64,000 nt of DNA from Sepioteuthis lessoniana (GCA_963585895.1 CAUZXS010000199.1:21001-85000), one strand, 5' to 3'; positions 46,099-57,984 are shown, counted from the stretch's first letter. Made by a program: numbers and translations. Notes: generated from the sequence alone by a model not told the origin.

Positions 46099-46262
46099 AG
46101 TATAACATGTTACTTGTTGCATTGTTTTACTATAACGAAACATTGTAAATGATTTTACTATAGAAACTATGGAAAAGAAAAAATAAAGCTATGCTCAGTT
46201 GTATTTTGAAGCATACTAAAGAGGAAGTCAATATTCAGAAGTTTTGATTCTTTTATCACTTA

Positions 46263-46499
46263 TCCAGACATGCAGGACGCTGCTGGAGAAGCAGGGACGA
46301 GTTCATAAGTGATATACTCCTATGGACCCCCACATATGGCCGAGTAAAAGCAGGACCAACTCGAACATACATACAGCAGCTATGTGAGGATACGGGATGT
46401 AGCCCTGAAGACCTGTCAGAGGCGATGAACGATAGGGAGAAGTGGCGAGAGAGGGTCAGGTATATCCATGCTGGCAGCACGACATGATGATGATGATGA
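46263..46499 (+). mobile_element. LINE 3' end: reverse transcriptase C-terminus
   Basis: RHAGRCWRSRDEFISDILLW, TPTYGRVKAGPTRTYIQQLC, EDTGCSPEDLSEAMNDRE, KWRERVRYIHAGSTT, then (ATG)n at 46484-46498. Frame open from the truncation to the end, so it is a young copy, but only 78 residues long. Confidence 0.86.
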
Positions 46500-46908
46500 C
46501 TGTCCAATGAATGTACAGCAACTCTATAAGCTTTAATAATTTTCTATACAAAAAGACTAAACATTTCAAATGATGAGGGAAAAATTCATGATTAAACACC
46601 AAATTTTATTTTTTTTTTTTTTTTGTTTAACCTAAAATAGGTTTTGGCACTCAATCCACATGCTGTAAATTGAAAATCAAAAGAAAGGAACCCCCCCCCA
46701 CAAAACCCCAGATTATCAGTAGTATAGAATTAAAGGAAGAGTTACTGACAGAAGATCAATATTATAAGTACAACATAAATGCATAGATAATTTTACGAGG
46801 GAAATGCATTGAAAAAATCAAGAGAAAAAGGATTTTAGTGGTTAAGAATGAAGGCAAGCATTATTGACAGAATATAGATATATATATATAATAAATAAAA
46901 ATAATATA

Positions 46909-46955
<47 letters not shown>

Positions 46956-47160
46956 CACATGTTTCAGATAGAATCTCTATTAAAAAGATAGTCTGTTATA
47001 TGTATTAAATTCAATAAGTGCAACTTAGAAGTGTAACAACTGTAAAGAATTATATATATATATATATATATTTCTTGTGTAGTTTCTTTTTGGCTTTTCC
47101 TCCATGCGTTTTGTTAGCATCAATACAGTAGCATTGATACAGCCACAGCCTAAAAAAAAA
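46500..47160. other. no gene seen; (TA)n
   Basis: (TA)n runs at 46877-46952 and 47050-47071 in unassigned sequence. Confidence 0.5.
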
Positions 47161-47498
47161 AAAATCTTGTTTGTAAGCAGCATCTCAAAAACAGCAGCTG
47201 TATGGCCACTTACCTCTTATCTAAAAAAAACAAAACATCCTAATAAAATGAACAAGAAATGGAGGGTGCTGCAGGAGAAGCATAGATGAATTTATAAGCA
47301 ATGTTCTTCAATAGACCCCTACACAAGGACATGTCAGTGTTGGCCAACCAACATGGACAAACTTGGATCAACTCTGGATGGACATTTATGTAGTTTGGAG
47401 GACCTGGTAGTGATGGATGAGAGAGAGATTGATTTATTGATATGTTCAAGGCCGAAAGTGCAAGGACAAGGTTTCAACTTTTTGAATAGAAAATTTAA

Positions 47499-47543
<45 letters not shown>

Positions 47544-47595
47544 TGTGTGTGTGTGTCATGAAAATACATACTGTCAGCACAACTTGATGATATAC
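47161..47595 (+). mobile_element. LINE 3' end (strongly diverged)
   Basis: KQHLKKQQLYGHLPLI then RNGGCCRRSIDEFISN, GQPTWTNLDQLWMD; aligns with 36990-37300. A (GA)n(GT)n run (47501-47556) has grown inside it, after which ACTGTCAGCACAACTTGATG closes the element. Confidence 0.65.
47501..47556. repeat. (GA)n(GT)n microsatellite
   Basis: Inside the LINE piece. Confidence 0.93.
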
Positions 47596-47671
47596 ACACA
47601 CATACACTGTGTCAGCCTTAAGCCAAAGAAACCAGTTGCAACCAATTGGACCCCGCACTTACTTAGGTTTA

Positions 47672-47673
<2 letters not shown>

Positions 47674-47715
<42 letters not shown>
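47674..47715. repeat. (TA)n microsatellite
   Basis: Between LINE piece and SINE-F. Confidence 0.93.
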
Positions 47716-47716
<1 letters not shown>

Positions 47717-47718
<2 letters not shown>

Positions 47719-47965
47719 TAAAGTTGGTGACCTTAGTTGAGGGTGACCCGAAGGCTCCCTTTTCAATAGCTACTACATCAAGGTGTAGGGGAGGGTGCTA
47801 CTCCTTCCCTGGATTACTCCACTTTACCCTTGATGCTTACCATATAATGCTGAGTGCTAAGCAAGGTTGCATCAAGTACCATTTTTTGAGTCTTTGATAG
47901 GACTTGACCTAGGATTGAACCCCAGTCTCCCGGACCATTGGCAAATACTTTACTCATTAGGCAGA
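47717..47965 (-). mobile_element. SINE-F copy, full length
   Basis: Complement of body (GGCTCCCTTTTCAATAGC, GGATTACTCCACTTTACC) and head with B box GGTTCAATCC (as GGATTGAACCCC at about 47912) and A-box-like region to 47965. Confidence 0.87.
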
Positions 47966-49542
47966 GAGAGAGAGAAAATTTATTGATATGTTCATCCACA
48001 AAGGTACAATGACATAGCATCAACTCTTTGAATAGAAAACTTAAAGTTCAAAAGTTTATGCTTTTTTTTCTCTCTTTCACAAAGTTGAAAAACAATAAAA
48101 AATAGCAATAGAAACAAAGTAAATATTTCAAAACAAATGAAAATATTTTATCTAAGTATTTTAGACTTGAGACTGCAACATTTTATAACAACAAGATGCA
48201 AATAAGCAATTAAGTGAAGATGAAAAAAATACAAGTCAAAAATTAACGACAATGTTTTGTCTAAAAAAATCCTGACAGATTATAATCATTAGGTGTAAAC
48301 AAGCAACAGGAAGAAAAGGAAAAGAATTGTAGTTAAACATTGAATAAAAATGCTTCATCTAAGAAACTGAGATAACAATTAGATGTAACAGTTTTGTGTA
48401 AAGTGTAAACAATCAAATGAAATAAGAAAAGTCAAAATCAAGAATTAATGATAAACATTATGCTTCATTTAAGAAATTCAGACAATGTCAGACTATTATG
48501 TATTATGACAACTAAACATAAACAAACACAAGAGAAATAATCTAAGAAAGACTAGTCAAAAATTAATAATGATAATGATGACGACAACATTTCATCCAAG
48601 AAATTAAAATAGACAGAGTACTTCAATCCTGTGAAAGATTTTGATAGAGATGTCCAGTCATATAATTTCTACAATCATTTTAAAAGGAATTTTTCCTTTT
48701 ATTTCAGGTTTTAAAAATAAAAATATCTAACCAAAAATGATGCCTGGAATAACTGTCTTTATAAGTAACTTCTTCTTCTTAAAAAACAAAAAGATATTGC
48801 TGTCTTATATTACAAATAAAATATACGCATATAGATAATGGTTTTACAATAAAAATGCAATGAAAATCAAGTAGAGAAAAAAATATTATTGATCAGGAAT
48901 TAAGTCAAGGAATAAAAAAATATTAGGTGAACAATGGAATAGGAGGTGTTTTCTGTACATTGACATCTGTATGGGTCGTGTAGCACCAAATTGATTTCTG
49001 TAAGAGTTTGTAAGGCACAAGATTATTTTACCAAGATGCTGATTAGACAAGTGTGAAATATTTTGTTACCTATGCCCCTATGTTACATGAATAGAAAAGA
49101 AAACTTCTGTGTGATGAGGAGTATTGAGTGTGGGGTGGAGGATTAATTCTGAACTGACCAGACTTTCTAAATTTCTAAAATTTGGCCACACAGACATAAA
49201 GGAGGGATTGAATCTGTGAAAAATAGAAGAAAAAACAACGACAAAAAATATTAAAACAAAACAAATAGCAATCTAAACTCCGCCTTCTCCATCATGTTCA
49301 CTGATGCAAAATCCAAAGCTTAAGTCACTTTATTTGGGGGTGGGGAGGGAGAGAGAGCGAGAGAGAGAGAGAGAGGGGGGTATTGGATTGGATAAAAAAA
49401 AATCAGACTTTATATTTTAGAGGGGGGAGACGATGTCTTTCTTTTCATGTTTTTTTTCTAAGGGAGAAATTGACAGGGTTTGCAATCTTCTTTACTTTAC
49501 CATGTGACCCGGTATAAATTTGTTGACAAACACACAAGAGAT

Positions 49543-49579
<37 letters not shown>

Positions 49580-51685
49580 GGGGCATAGTGGTGCAAAAAA
49601 AAAAAAAAAGACTCAGAAGTAGGGGTGAAAGAGAGAGAGAGGTGAGGTGAGGTGAGGAGTGGGTGGACAAGACGGGAGGTAGTTACCATTACCCCCACCC
49701 TCCCAGAGGATAATGGCCATAATGGCTCTCGTTATAGTTGCCCCAGGCGCCAACTGCTACTGCTGCTGCTTTTCTAACCACTGGACACAAGAATCACTAA
49801 TGAATGTAATCTTGCTGCATTATGAACACATTTTCCTTTTGATCTCCTTTCCAAAAATTTAGGATTTGCTGCAATGGGGGGGGGGGGAGAAAAAAAGAGG
49901 GTGGAGGTAAAGCTAACTGCTATTTCTAAAAATAAAAATAGAATAAATAAAATAAGATAAACAAATAGAAATGAAAAATAAAAATAAATCTGTTCCACTC
50001 CCCACCATTTCAATTCACAAAGTTGGTTGTCTTTAACAAGAAGAAGAATGAAAGAGCTGCCATATTGTCACAGCCATCTTCATAGAATGGTTGGAGACAT
50101 TATCTGCTATGACCATCAAAACTTAAATGTCGATTTACCAAATGCAGAAAGAAAATTTCATATCAGCCAGGTTTTAATGTCAAACACGAACATTCATATC
50201 GTATTTACCCCCCCCCCAATTTTTTTTTTTAAAACTTCAATCAAACGAATTTCTTTTTGTGTGGGTGGCATAAGAATACAAAAGAAAAAAAGTAAAAGAA
50301 AAAAAATCAAATAAAATTAGACTAAGGTTTATAGTTGCAAAATGGAGAAGGAGAGAAAAAAAAGGGAATTGTAAGGGAAAATAATGCCTTCTTAGAAACA
50401 GAAATAGAAGATGGCTATCTATCGTTCAGTCTTATTGGCAAGGTTTCTTCCGAGATTGTTCTAAATGTCCCTTTTTAAATTCAAGTATATTCGAAAAGTA
50501 AAGAAAAAAAAGTTGTAGCAGTTATTTCCCTTTATTTCCTCCTCAACTATCACAAACAGCACCCCCCTCCACGAAATTGCATTCAATATAACTGCTAGTT
50601 TTATTATTAATATTCAAACATTATTATATTATACAACAAATAAAGAGCGTACTGTTTATTGAAATGATCGGTAACAATAGGAATAAACACACGGGAGAGA
50701 GAGAGAGAGAGAGAGAGGCTATATAAGAGGGTGCTTTATTTCCGATTTCAAAGTCACTCGAGAAGCAGGTTTTCAATTTCAGGAAAGAGACGGGCGGGGA
50801 GAAAACATCCGTATCCTTTTTCTTCCATTGGAGAAATGAAAATAATGTGTTTGATGAAATCTGCATTTTTATATAAACAAATAAACAAATGCACAATGAG
50901 ATGGAATGGGACTTTTGGTTGAAGCTGCCATTTACTCAAAGCAGTGTGACCTTTTTGATAAGGACGAGATAAACAAAAAGGAAAGAAAAAAAAATCTGTA
51001 AGAGACTCTCTAAAAGAAAAATAGGACCTTACATACGAATCAAATATCGTAGTAATAATACAATAATGTGCACATTATGTTCGAATACTATACATTTACG
51101 TTGCAAGACATTTTTATAGATAATTGATTGATTTTAGTAGAGGAATTTATCAAATGCAAATGGCCGTCCCATGAGCTGATTTGATAGCACTGAAAATTAA
51201 AAATAAAACATTTTTTTGTTGTTATTATTAAAAATATGTTAATGTGGTGATTTATTATTGCTATCAAACAATGAAGTTGGTTTCCTTAAACTAAATCAAA
51301 GTGATTGTCCTGATTTGAAAAAAAAACATCAAAGTGGGCTAGACAATAAATCTCCCAATTGGAAAAGAAAGTACACAATACAGAACTTTACCAAATCAAG
51401 GGTATCGTACATGGTGGTGGTGGTGGAAGTTAGGGGGTTTCGAATAAGTAAAACAGTTGCACAAAATAAACGCATACATATATGGGCATCTGCTTGGGGT
51501 ACAAATTAGGGATTTGACCTTGTATACACCTGGATCAGACCTTCTTTAATAAGTTTGAGACAGTCTGAAAGTTGAATCCTTGTAAAGACTGTGCATCAAT
51601 GAAAAGGAGGATTGTAGAAATAGTGACAGTTTAAAGATTCAAGTAGATTGAAATGTTCATTTAAAGCCAAGCAATACTAATTGAC
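47966..51685. other. no identified gene; least repetitive stretch of the window
   Basis: Little recognisable transposon sequence between 48000 and 51685, apart from GA tracts (49349-49375, 49544-49576, 50695-50717), poly(G) at 49877 and poly(C) at 50210. Frames of 60-95 codons (for example 50027-50314, 50731-50922, 51258-51509) lack any known domain. Could be intron or 5' flank of a host gene. Confidence 0.4.
50695..50830 (+). promoter_or_regulatory. weak promoter-like cluster (TATA box, GC box)
   Basis: CTATATAAGAGG at about 50719-50730, a textbook TATA motif in a GA tract, with GGGCGGGG at about 50792. Suggestive only; TATA-like words are frequent in this AT-rich DNA. Confidence 0.2.
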
Positions 51686-51775
51686 AAGCTTGTCTTGCAA
51701 GTCATTACTACTGAGAAGTGAGCTTGATCCTCACTGAGTACCACATTAAAACAAACACAATGAACTGGACCATAT
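51686..51775 (+). mobile_element. SINE-E fragment
   Basis: GCTTGATCCTCACTGAGTAC and the preceding TGCAAGTCATTACTACTG resemble the E head; no tail. Confidence 0.4.
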
Positions 51776-51848
51776 GCTATAATCTGCACTCATAGGGAGA
51801 GAATGTCTATCATATGATAAGGTTGCTAGTAAGATGTATTCTGAATAT

Positions 51849-52470
51849 ACGAGGTTCATTCAATAAATAGTGAATTTGGTCTAAGGAGTTGACAATAGTT
51901 TTTAAAAAAAAGTAAAGTTGGCGACTTTAGTCGAGGGTGACCCGGAGGCTCCCTTTTCAATAGCTACTACACCAAGATGCAGGGGAGGGCGCTACTCCAT
52001 TCCCTGGACTGCTCCACTTTACCCTTGATCCTTACCTTATAATGCTTAATGCTAAGCAAGGCGGCATCAAGTACCATTTTTTGAGTCTTTGGCACGACTC
52101 TACCAGGGATTGAACCCCGGCCTCCCGGACCATTGGCGAACTTATTAGAACAATGGCCCGAAATACTATTTATTGATGAACCATTTTTAAGGAAATCAAT
52201 AGTAATGCGTCCTTTCATGTCTCAAAACACTGTCAGCATGACCTTTACTGACCACTGCGCCCAGAATTTTTTTCTTTACTAGAGAGTGAGAGTGTTTCAA
52301 CTCCATAGACTGTCTTTTCGACTCAGACTCATAGTGGTAAACCAATGTTTTGCCAATTTTTTCGTACACATAACACATTGTTCTGTAAATTTCACATGGT
52401 TTACACTTCTCAGCCACTAAAAATTTTATGACTGACCTCTGTTCAAGTCTGGAGCACTGTTTGGTTTGCC
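51849..52470 (-). mobile_element. mariner element, third lineage (deleted, SINE-interrupted)
   Basis: The plus-strand end ACGAGGTTCATTCAATAAAT at 51849 is a mariner-type terminus at a TA. On the minus strand a transposase reads EQRSVIKFLVAEKCKPCEIY (N-terminal HTH), then directly LVYHYESESKRQSMELKH (region after the first catalytic Asp), then, after a frameshift, DMKGRITIDFLKNGSSINS. So the second HTH and the first catalytic motif are lost, and the rest is cut by a SINE-F at 51911. The second and third catalytic motifs are absent. The 5' terminus is not recognised. Confidence 0.75.
51911..52143 (-). mobile_element. SINE-F copy nested in a mariner
   Basis: AAAGTTGGCGACTTTAGTCG, GGCTCCCTTTTCAATAGC, B box as GGGATTGAACCCC at about 52107, head ending CCGGACCATTGGCGAAC. 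Better preserved than its mariner host, as expected of a younger insertion. Confidence 0.88.
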
Positions 52471-52655
52471 AACGTTTTGAATAATCTCAAAGCAAATATT
52501 TTTGGGAGATTAAAATAATTTTTGCTCTAAATCAATTCCAAATAATGCAGAGATTATATCTATGGAAAAATTATTTTGCTTAAAAAAATCCCCTTATTGA
52601 ATGGCAATTATATCTTTACCTGAATTATGGAGCAGATGACCATACATATAGAGAA

Positions 52656-52661
<6 letters not shown>

Positions 52662-52731
<70 letters not shown>
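52662..52731. repeat. (CA)n microsatellite, 70 bp
   Basis: Longest pure CA run of the window. Confidence 0.95.
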
Positions 52732-52735
<4 letters not shown>

Positions 52736-52949
52736 CGAGTACCAAGGTTAGAGGTAGCAAAATATAGGAAACAGTGAGAAACTTTCCCCAACTTAATATA
52801 TTTGTGGCAGAGTGTGTTTTTAATAAGGTTGTTTCCTTGATAAAGTCCAGTAATAGAATTGATATTGTCATAAAAGTTGACTTCGAATTATCGAAGTATA
52901 ATTTGGTGCAATATATAATGAAAAATACCTGCACTGTCAATGGGACTTA

Positions 52950-53177
52950 AAATACGTCAAGGACAACAACCAAAAAGGGGGGGTGCCCTGGGGTGTGACA
53001 AACTGTATCTAATAGTGAGGCTCCAGTTCTGGAGCTCTAGGAAATATAGAGTCACCCTTTCATTGTCATAACTTTCAGGTCCACCCTGATTCAGATTGGT
53101 GGTTTGAAAATTATTAGTGTTAGAATGGAATTATCGAAACGATATGAATATGTGCAAATTATTTGTATTAAGAATAA
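52950..53177 (+). mobile_element. SINE-B copy
   Basis: AACCAAAAAGGGGGGGTGCC, GAGGCTCCAGTTCTGGAGCT, CACCCTTTCATTGTCATAAC, TGTGCAAATTATTTGTATTA. Tail lost. Confidence 0.75.
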
Positions 53178-53226
53178 GTAAGTTGGCGACCAGAAGGCTT
53201 CCTTTTCAATAGCTACTACACCGCGG
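53178..53226 (-). mobile_element. SINE-F 3' fragment
   Basis: AGTTGGCGACC, CTTCCTTTTCAATAGCTACT, ACACCGCGGTGTA. Confidence 0.65.
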
Positions 53227-53249
53227 TGTAACTCACAACATAATAATAA

Positions 53250-53345
53250 TCATCGAAGAAAACAAATTTAGTAACCAGAGTTCAATAACCTGGACAAGGC
53301 TGTTTGCATTTCACATAGGGATAATACTGTTATATAGCCAGATAT
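53250..53345 (+). mobile_element. SINE-C head fragment
   Basis: TTTAGTAACCAGAGTTCAAT, CCTGGACAAGGCTGTTTGCA, TTTCACATAGGGATAATAC. Confidence 0.65.
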
Positions 53346-53453
53346 ACGGATGTGTGAAATAGACATAGGGAATCTAAAAACACGAAACTTTACGAAATTG
53401 GTTCAGGTACGAAACTTTTATTCACCTTTTTGAGTTTAAAGGTTTTTCGACAT

Positions 53454-53503
<50 letters not shown>

Positions 53504-53510
53504 CACACTC
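53454..53510. repeat. (GA)n(CAGA)n(CA)n
   Basis: Borders the CpG-rich block. Confidence 0.93.
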
Positions 53511-53539
53511 TTTCTATGCTGACTGCTTTTACATCGTCA

Positions 53540-53990
53540 GTTCTCAACCCAACCAACGCGCGGCGCCCGTAGCGCACAAAGTCGTCTGGCCTCGCCCAGC
53601 TCTGAAAGTCAACCTTCTTCTTCCGAGGCGGGAACTCAACTAACTGCGTTTTCTCAAATCTCAGCCCATGCTTCCGGTGCGTGACGTCACCCAAATACCC
53701 TGGCCCCAATTTCTATCTGGGATTTTTATCTTGACATCTCTGAATGACACATCCTCTCCGCGCGTGCGTGAAAACCTGCGTTAATGTTGCACCAAACTAA
53801 CCCATGCGCTAAGCGAAAGGTTCTCAGCCTAACTAAACCGAAAGGCAAGATATATAAAACGAAATCCCTCGGCAATTATATTACAATACTCTCAGGAAAG
53901 ATATGCCCCAAGAGTTATTGGTGCGTGTTATACATAAGAACTAAATATCAACTCCCCACCCCCTAGTCCTGTGCGTCGCCATATTTGTGA
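53540..53990. promoter_or_regulatory. CpG-rich block with ETS- and CRE-like sites; candidate promoter
   Basis: The only long stretch here with many CpGs (AACGCGCGGCGCCCGTAGCG, TCCGCGCGTGCGTG). CTTCCGGT at 53671-53678 is an ETS site on the minus strand, and TGACGTCA at 53682-53689 is a perfect CRE palindrome; the close ETS-CRE pair is typical of TATA-less housekeeping promoters. GTCGCCATATTTGTG at about 53976 resembles a YY1 site. No neighbouring exon could be identified; a minus-strand frame (53422-53709) covers part of it. Direction unknown. Confidence 0.45.
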
Positions 53991-55399
53991 CAGCATGACC
54001 GAAAGTTATATCTTTGGTCCAAACTAATTAATGTCTAACAAACATTGGTTTTATACTGTTACAAAGAAATAAACACTTGAGTGTGTGTTTGTTTATAATT
54101 TGTTTTTTCTATTAACTTATTTTCGCTGAACATTTGTTACATTTTCGTGTGAACATGTCTTTGCTTTTGCCCTAAATGCTCTGTAAATATTGTGTTTTGA
54201 AACATTCTATAAACAATATAATTTTTTTTATTTTTAGTCGATACAAACCGGATAAAACGTTGAACAAATGATAAATTTAAACTAAATTTAACTACTATGA
54301 ATTCCAAAAAGTCAATACGTATTATATACGAGAGAAGCTTTTACAAGAATTTCGTAGACGAATGTTAAGTGGTGGTGTTATACACGACTAATTACAGTAA
54401 GATCCATTTGCAGAGAAATTTCTTGTTATTTCATAACCAAATTTGACTACTTTTACCAACCATTACAGATAACAGTCATAAAACAAAGCAAGAAATTTAC
54501 TAGCTTTCTTAAGAAAGCGTTCTTTTTATTCTAATACCAGTCCATAACATTTGTCATCATAGCTCTTTATGGTGAATAAAAGTTGGTTTTTTTTTTTTTT
54601 TGGTTTCATTGCAAAATGTGTGATTGGGAGTCGCCGAAAATTGGAAAATGCAGCTGCAACAGAATTAATCAACCAAAGCTTCTTTTTTCTTTTTTTAAAA
54701 AATAAATTCTCTTTTCTCTAATATGTCGGAATGTTCAAGTTTTCTTGGTGTTCAATAAGAGAATTTCAGTTTATTCGTTGATATCAATATATCTGTAGGA
54801 GAGCTCTGGTACCTGGGAAGAGCTCTTAAGGGAGGTCGTGGCCAAAAAACAACAAAAACAGTAGAGAATGGTTGGTTTAGATAAATTAGTTCATTAGGTT
54901 ATTGGTCTGTTCAGTTAAGAAACAGCTAAAAATGAGTTCAGTGTTTGTTGAATGCTACAGAAGTATAGACTCGTGTCAAAGTTGATCTAGTTCAACGAAT
55001 ACCAATTGTTTCCTAAACTGTTTTTAATAGAAATAAGCTAAGAGACATAATATTGCATTAAACTCAGTATTCTTTCTTATTTGCTTACTTACTAGGTAGA
55101 CCAGTTGATGGGTAAAGCGGATATAAACAATAGTCAAAATGACAAGTTGATTTGTCAGTTGAAATGAAAACACAATGACACGCACCGATCTCAATTCAGT
55201 AATTACAATTCAAACAATCTGACGTTGTTCATTTCAACACAATTTGTTGAATTTTTTTTAACGTCTTACACGAAACTCTTTTCTCTAATGTTTGGTTTAA
55301 AATGAAAATGTTTTTCTTGATACTTTTTATTCGTTGAACATATTTCCATATGTCTTATCCCAACCTCTCCGCTACAAATTTAGAGTTTTCCTACTCCTC
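53991..55399. other. no gene seen; unassigned, low repeat content
   Basis: Poly(T) of about 16 at 54587. No TE recognised in 54000-55380. Might be transcribed flank of the CpG block. Confidence 0.4.
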
Positions 55400-55490
55400 G
55401 ACCGGTTGCAAATCCAAGGTTAAAGAACCCAGTCTACCCTACTATTTACCCATAGCTGAGGGGGAATAATTGTATCCAAGAGTATTTAAC
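55400..55490 (-). mobile_element. SINE-C body fragment
   Basis: GACCGGTTGCAAATCC, AAGAACCCAGTCTACCCTAC, TATTTACCCATAGCTGAGGG. Confidence 0.65.
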
Positions 55491-55700
55491 TCTCGATAGG
55501 TAAACAACAGAGCTAGTTGATATGTATTCGTAACACTGCATGCTAAGTACATAAAATAAATATGCTGGGAAACGGCTATTGGCAAAGTTCACAAATCACG
55601 CCAAAAGTACAGACAGACTGAATAGACTTTTCAACAATAATTTCAAATGTTCATATACTGAGTGTTTGAAAAAAAGAAATGAAATAAAAATATTAACATA

Positions 55701-55703
<3 letters not shown>

Positions 55704-55748
<45 letters not shown>

Positions 55749-55762
55749 ACACACACACACAG
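55704..55762. repeat. (GA)n(CA)n microsatellite
   Basis: Source of a Ser-Leu-rich frame on the minus strand. Confidence 0.94.
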
Positions 55763-56494
55763 ATTTTGGTTCAGGCAACAATGTGGTGACATCTGCTGTC
55801 AGAATCAACTTTTTTTTTGAGAACAGGTATGTGTTGATTGAGAATGTAAATCATATAAATTTACCAAAAGTCATCGTAAAACAAACGAGCAAAACAAGTA
55901 CGCATTTCATTCCATCCACCCCTTGTGTCTTTGCATTATTTAATTAGTCTCATAAAATGCAACTAATTAGTTGTCAGCAAATAAATAGAGAAGTGGAGGT
56001 GAAAATCTTACTAAGTCAGGAAGCATTATCTATTTTATTTTTCCCCTCCTCAAATGTGCCCCACCTTAGCAAATTAAGTTGTATTGAAAGTGACATTTTA
56101 CTTCCCGTATACATTTTCATGATGTAATGGTGTCAGGGGATGTTTGATGAAGAGCACAAACAATTGTCAGGGTTTGGTTTAGTAATCAGAGTCTCCAAAA
56201 AAAAAACAAAAAACAAAACGTAAGTGAACTGTAGGCTAAAAAGTTTAAGTTTTTATATCCCAACACCTAGTCAAAGAGGAATTTGACTAGATTGTATTTC
56301 ATAGGAGCACTTATTAAACACATACACACATTTACTAAATATTTACAGCGGGTTTTTATTCTTGTAAAGATCTAATTAACTGACTTTAAAAAAGTCTATG
56401 ATAAAAAAGGGTTATTAATTTTATACTGAATATGACTGACAATGACCCGGGTACCTTATTTTGGTTTCTTAACTCATCCCATCTTACTATCTGT
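55763..56494. other. no gene seen
   Basis: Unassigned sequence. Confidence 0.45.
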
Positions 56495-56905
56495 TCAATG
56501 CACATATCATCATCATCATCATCATCAAGGCGCACTGACAATACGTATTTCTTTGCCTCTCTATCTCGCCATCAGTCCCTATCGGTCATTGCTCTTGGTA
56601 AGTCCTCTAAACGGCACCTAGAGTCTACACAGAGTTGATGAATGTAAGTTTTTGCGGGTCATCCAACACTGGTGTGTCCAAGTGTAGAAGTCCATCGAAG
56701 AACATAGGTTATGAGTTCGTTTTTACTTCTTGAGCATGTCTTGCAAGATGTGAAGTAAGTGACCGTACAACTGCTGTTTTGTCGGGTGCTGCTCCGAGGG
56801 TTTGTTCAAAACAACACGAAGCATCCTTATGAAGTCCCCGTCTATCTTTTTCTCCTAGCGTTTCGTTAAAGACCAAGTGATCAACCATACAATAGTACTG
56901 ACACG
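56495..56905 (-). mobile_element. LINE 3' end, second subfamily, with (ATC)n
   Basis: From the (ATC)n at 56505-56526 the minus strand reads VLSVRL, REAKKYV, RAMTDRD, CRLEDLP, VNQLCVDS, HTSVG, then SKKEN-type, KQQLYGHLLHILQ, and RGLHKDASC. It parallels the copy at 36878 but is diverged; broken by several shifts. Confidence 0.72.
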
Positions 56906-57059
56906 GTTACAGCTTGTAAAAATTCCTGTTTTATTTTATCAGAGCTTAATCAACCAGTTGTTTATAAAGATTCAAGTCTCAAAACTTTGAGTATAAAAAA
57001 TCTTTAAAAATGTATTGGGTCATTTATTTCAAAAGCCACGGAGAAACGTTACGATTATA

Positions 57060-57963
57060 CGAGGATCATTAAATAATTTCCAGACTTTTTTCGTATGAGC
57101 ACTTTTATTGATAGTAAACACATGAAACTCTAGTCCTCTTAGAAGTATTCTCCTCCGGCTGCAATGCACATGTTGTACCGTTCCAACAACTTCTGGGAGG
57201 CCCCATGGAAGTCCTCTTGTGTGAGCGTGTCAATGACCTTCGTCACAGCCTATTTCATCTCCTCATTTGTCTCATAACGACAGCCTCTGAGCTTAGGGAA
57301 TAACCAAAAGTCACAGGGAGCAAAGTCTGGACTTTAGGGAGGCTGAGGAAATGTCTTGATGCCCATCTTGGTCAAATAGTCTGTGACAAGGATGGAGTTG
57401 TGGTCTGGTGTATTGTCCTGGTGGAAATGTCACTGACCCGATTTGAAGAGTGCTGGCGTCTTCCCTAGGAATCTCTTCCTAAACTCCCTTAAAACCTCAA
57501 CATACTAACCCTAACCCTTTGGCCAATCAACTCTGGCCAATTGACTTCCTTACTCCTCCCACACCTCTCATCATCCCTCATAGACTCCCTGCCTTCCTTG
57601 AATCTCTTATGCCACTCAAAAACTGATGCTCGATTCATGCAAGATGCTCGAAAAGAGGTCTGCAGCATTCCATACGTTTCTGTGGCATTTTTTCCATGTT
57701 TAAAACACAATTTTATTGCATATCGTTCTTTTAAAGTGTCCTCACGTCCAGATTGTATTTTTGAAATTCACCAGCTGTGACAATCAGGCTTTAGTAGGGT
57801 GTATTCAAATTTCTGCTGTAGCTGTTCATTTGAACGTGAAATCATAAAAATTGGTCAGTCATCTGATAAGATGTATAGCAATAACATACTGAATTTTCAA
57901 GAGTCTACGACAATTTTAAATGCCTGTACCATAAAAGTCTGGAAACCTATTGAATGCACCACG
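57060..57963 (-). mobile_element. mariner derivative, copy 3 (internally deleted, telomere-repeat junction)
   Basis: 904 bp, flanked by TA (57058-57059 and 57964-57965). Ends CGAGGATCATTAAATAATTT and the complement of GGAAACCTATTGAATGCACC. The minus strand holds [31 protein letters not shown], then the telomere joint (57505-57517, about two units), then KRFLGKTPALFKSGQ-like, VHNSILVTDYLTKMGIK and DYFEGD-like pieces. Non-autonomous. Confidence 0.95.
57505..57517. repeat. interstitial telomere-like repeat, two units
   Basis: CTAACCCTAACCC at the same joint as in copies 1 and 2, one unit shorter. Confidence 0.93.
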
Positions 57964-57984
57964 TATCTAGCAGACAATACTAAT

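Noticed and set aside
47353-47718. 121-codon frame, the longest but one in the window
   Set aside because: Out-of-frame passage through a diverged LINE tail, a (GA)n(GT)n run and a (TA)n run.
50717-50730. Strong TATA promoter
   Set aside because: A single TATA word in AT-rich DNA; listed only as weak.
52594-52940. Frames with long Val-Cys runs
   Set aside because: (CA)n translated on the minus strand.
53422-53709. Minus-strand frame in the CpG block as a coding exon
   Set aside because: Its C-terminal part is (GA)n/(CAGA)n translation; the N-terminal part has no recognisable domain. Kept only as a possible promoter region.
57489-57710. Host gene similar to a mariner-derived domain protein
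   Set aside because: Same element, copy 3; no separate promoter or exon structure.
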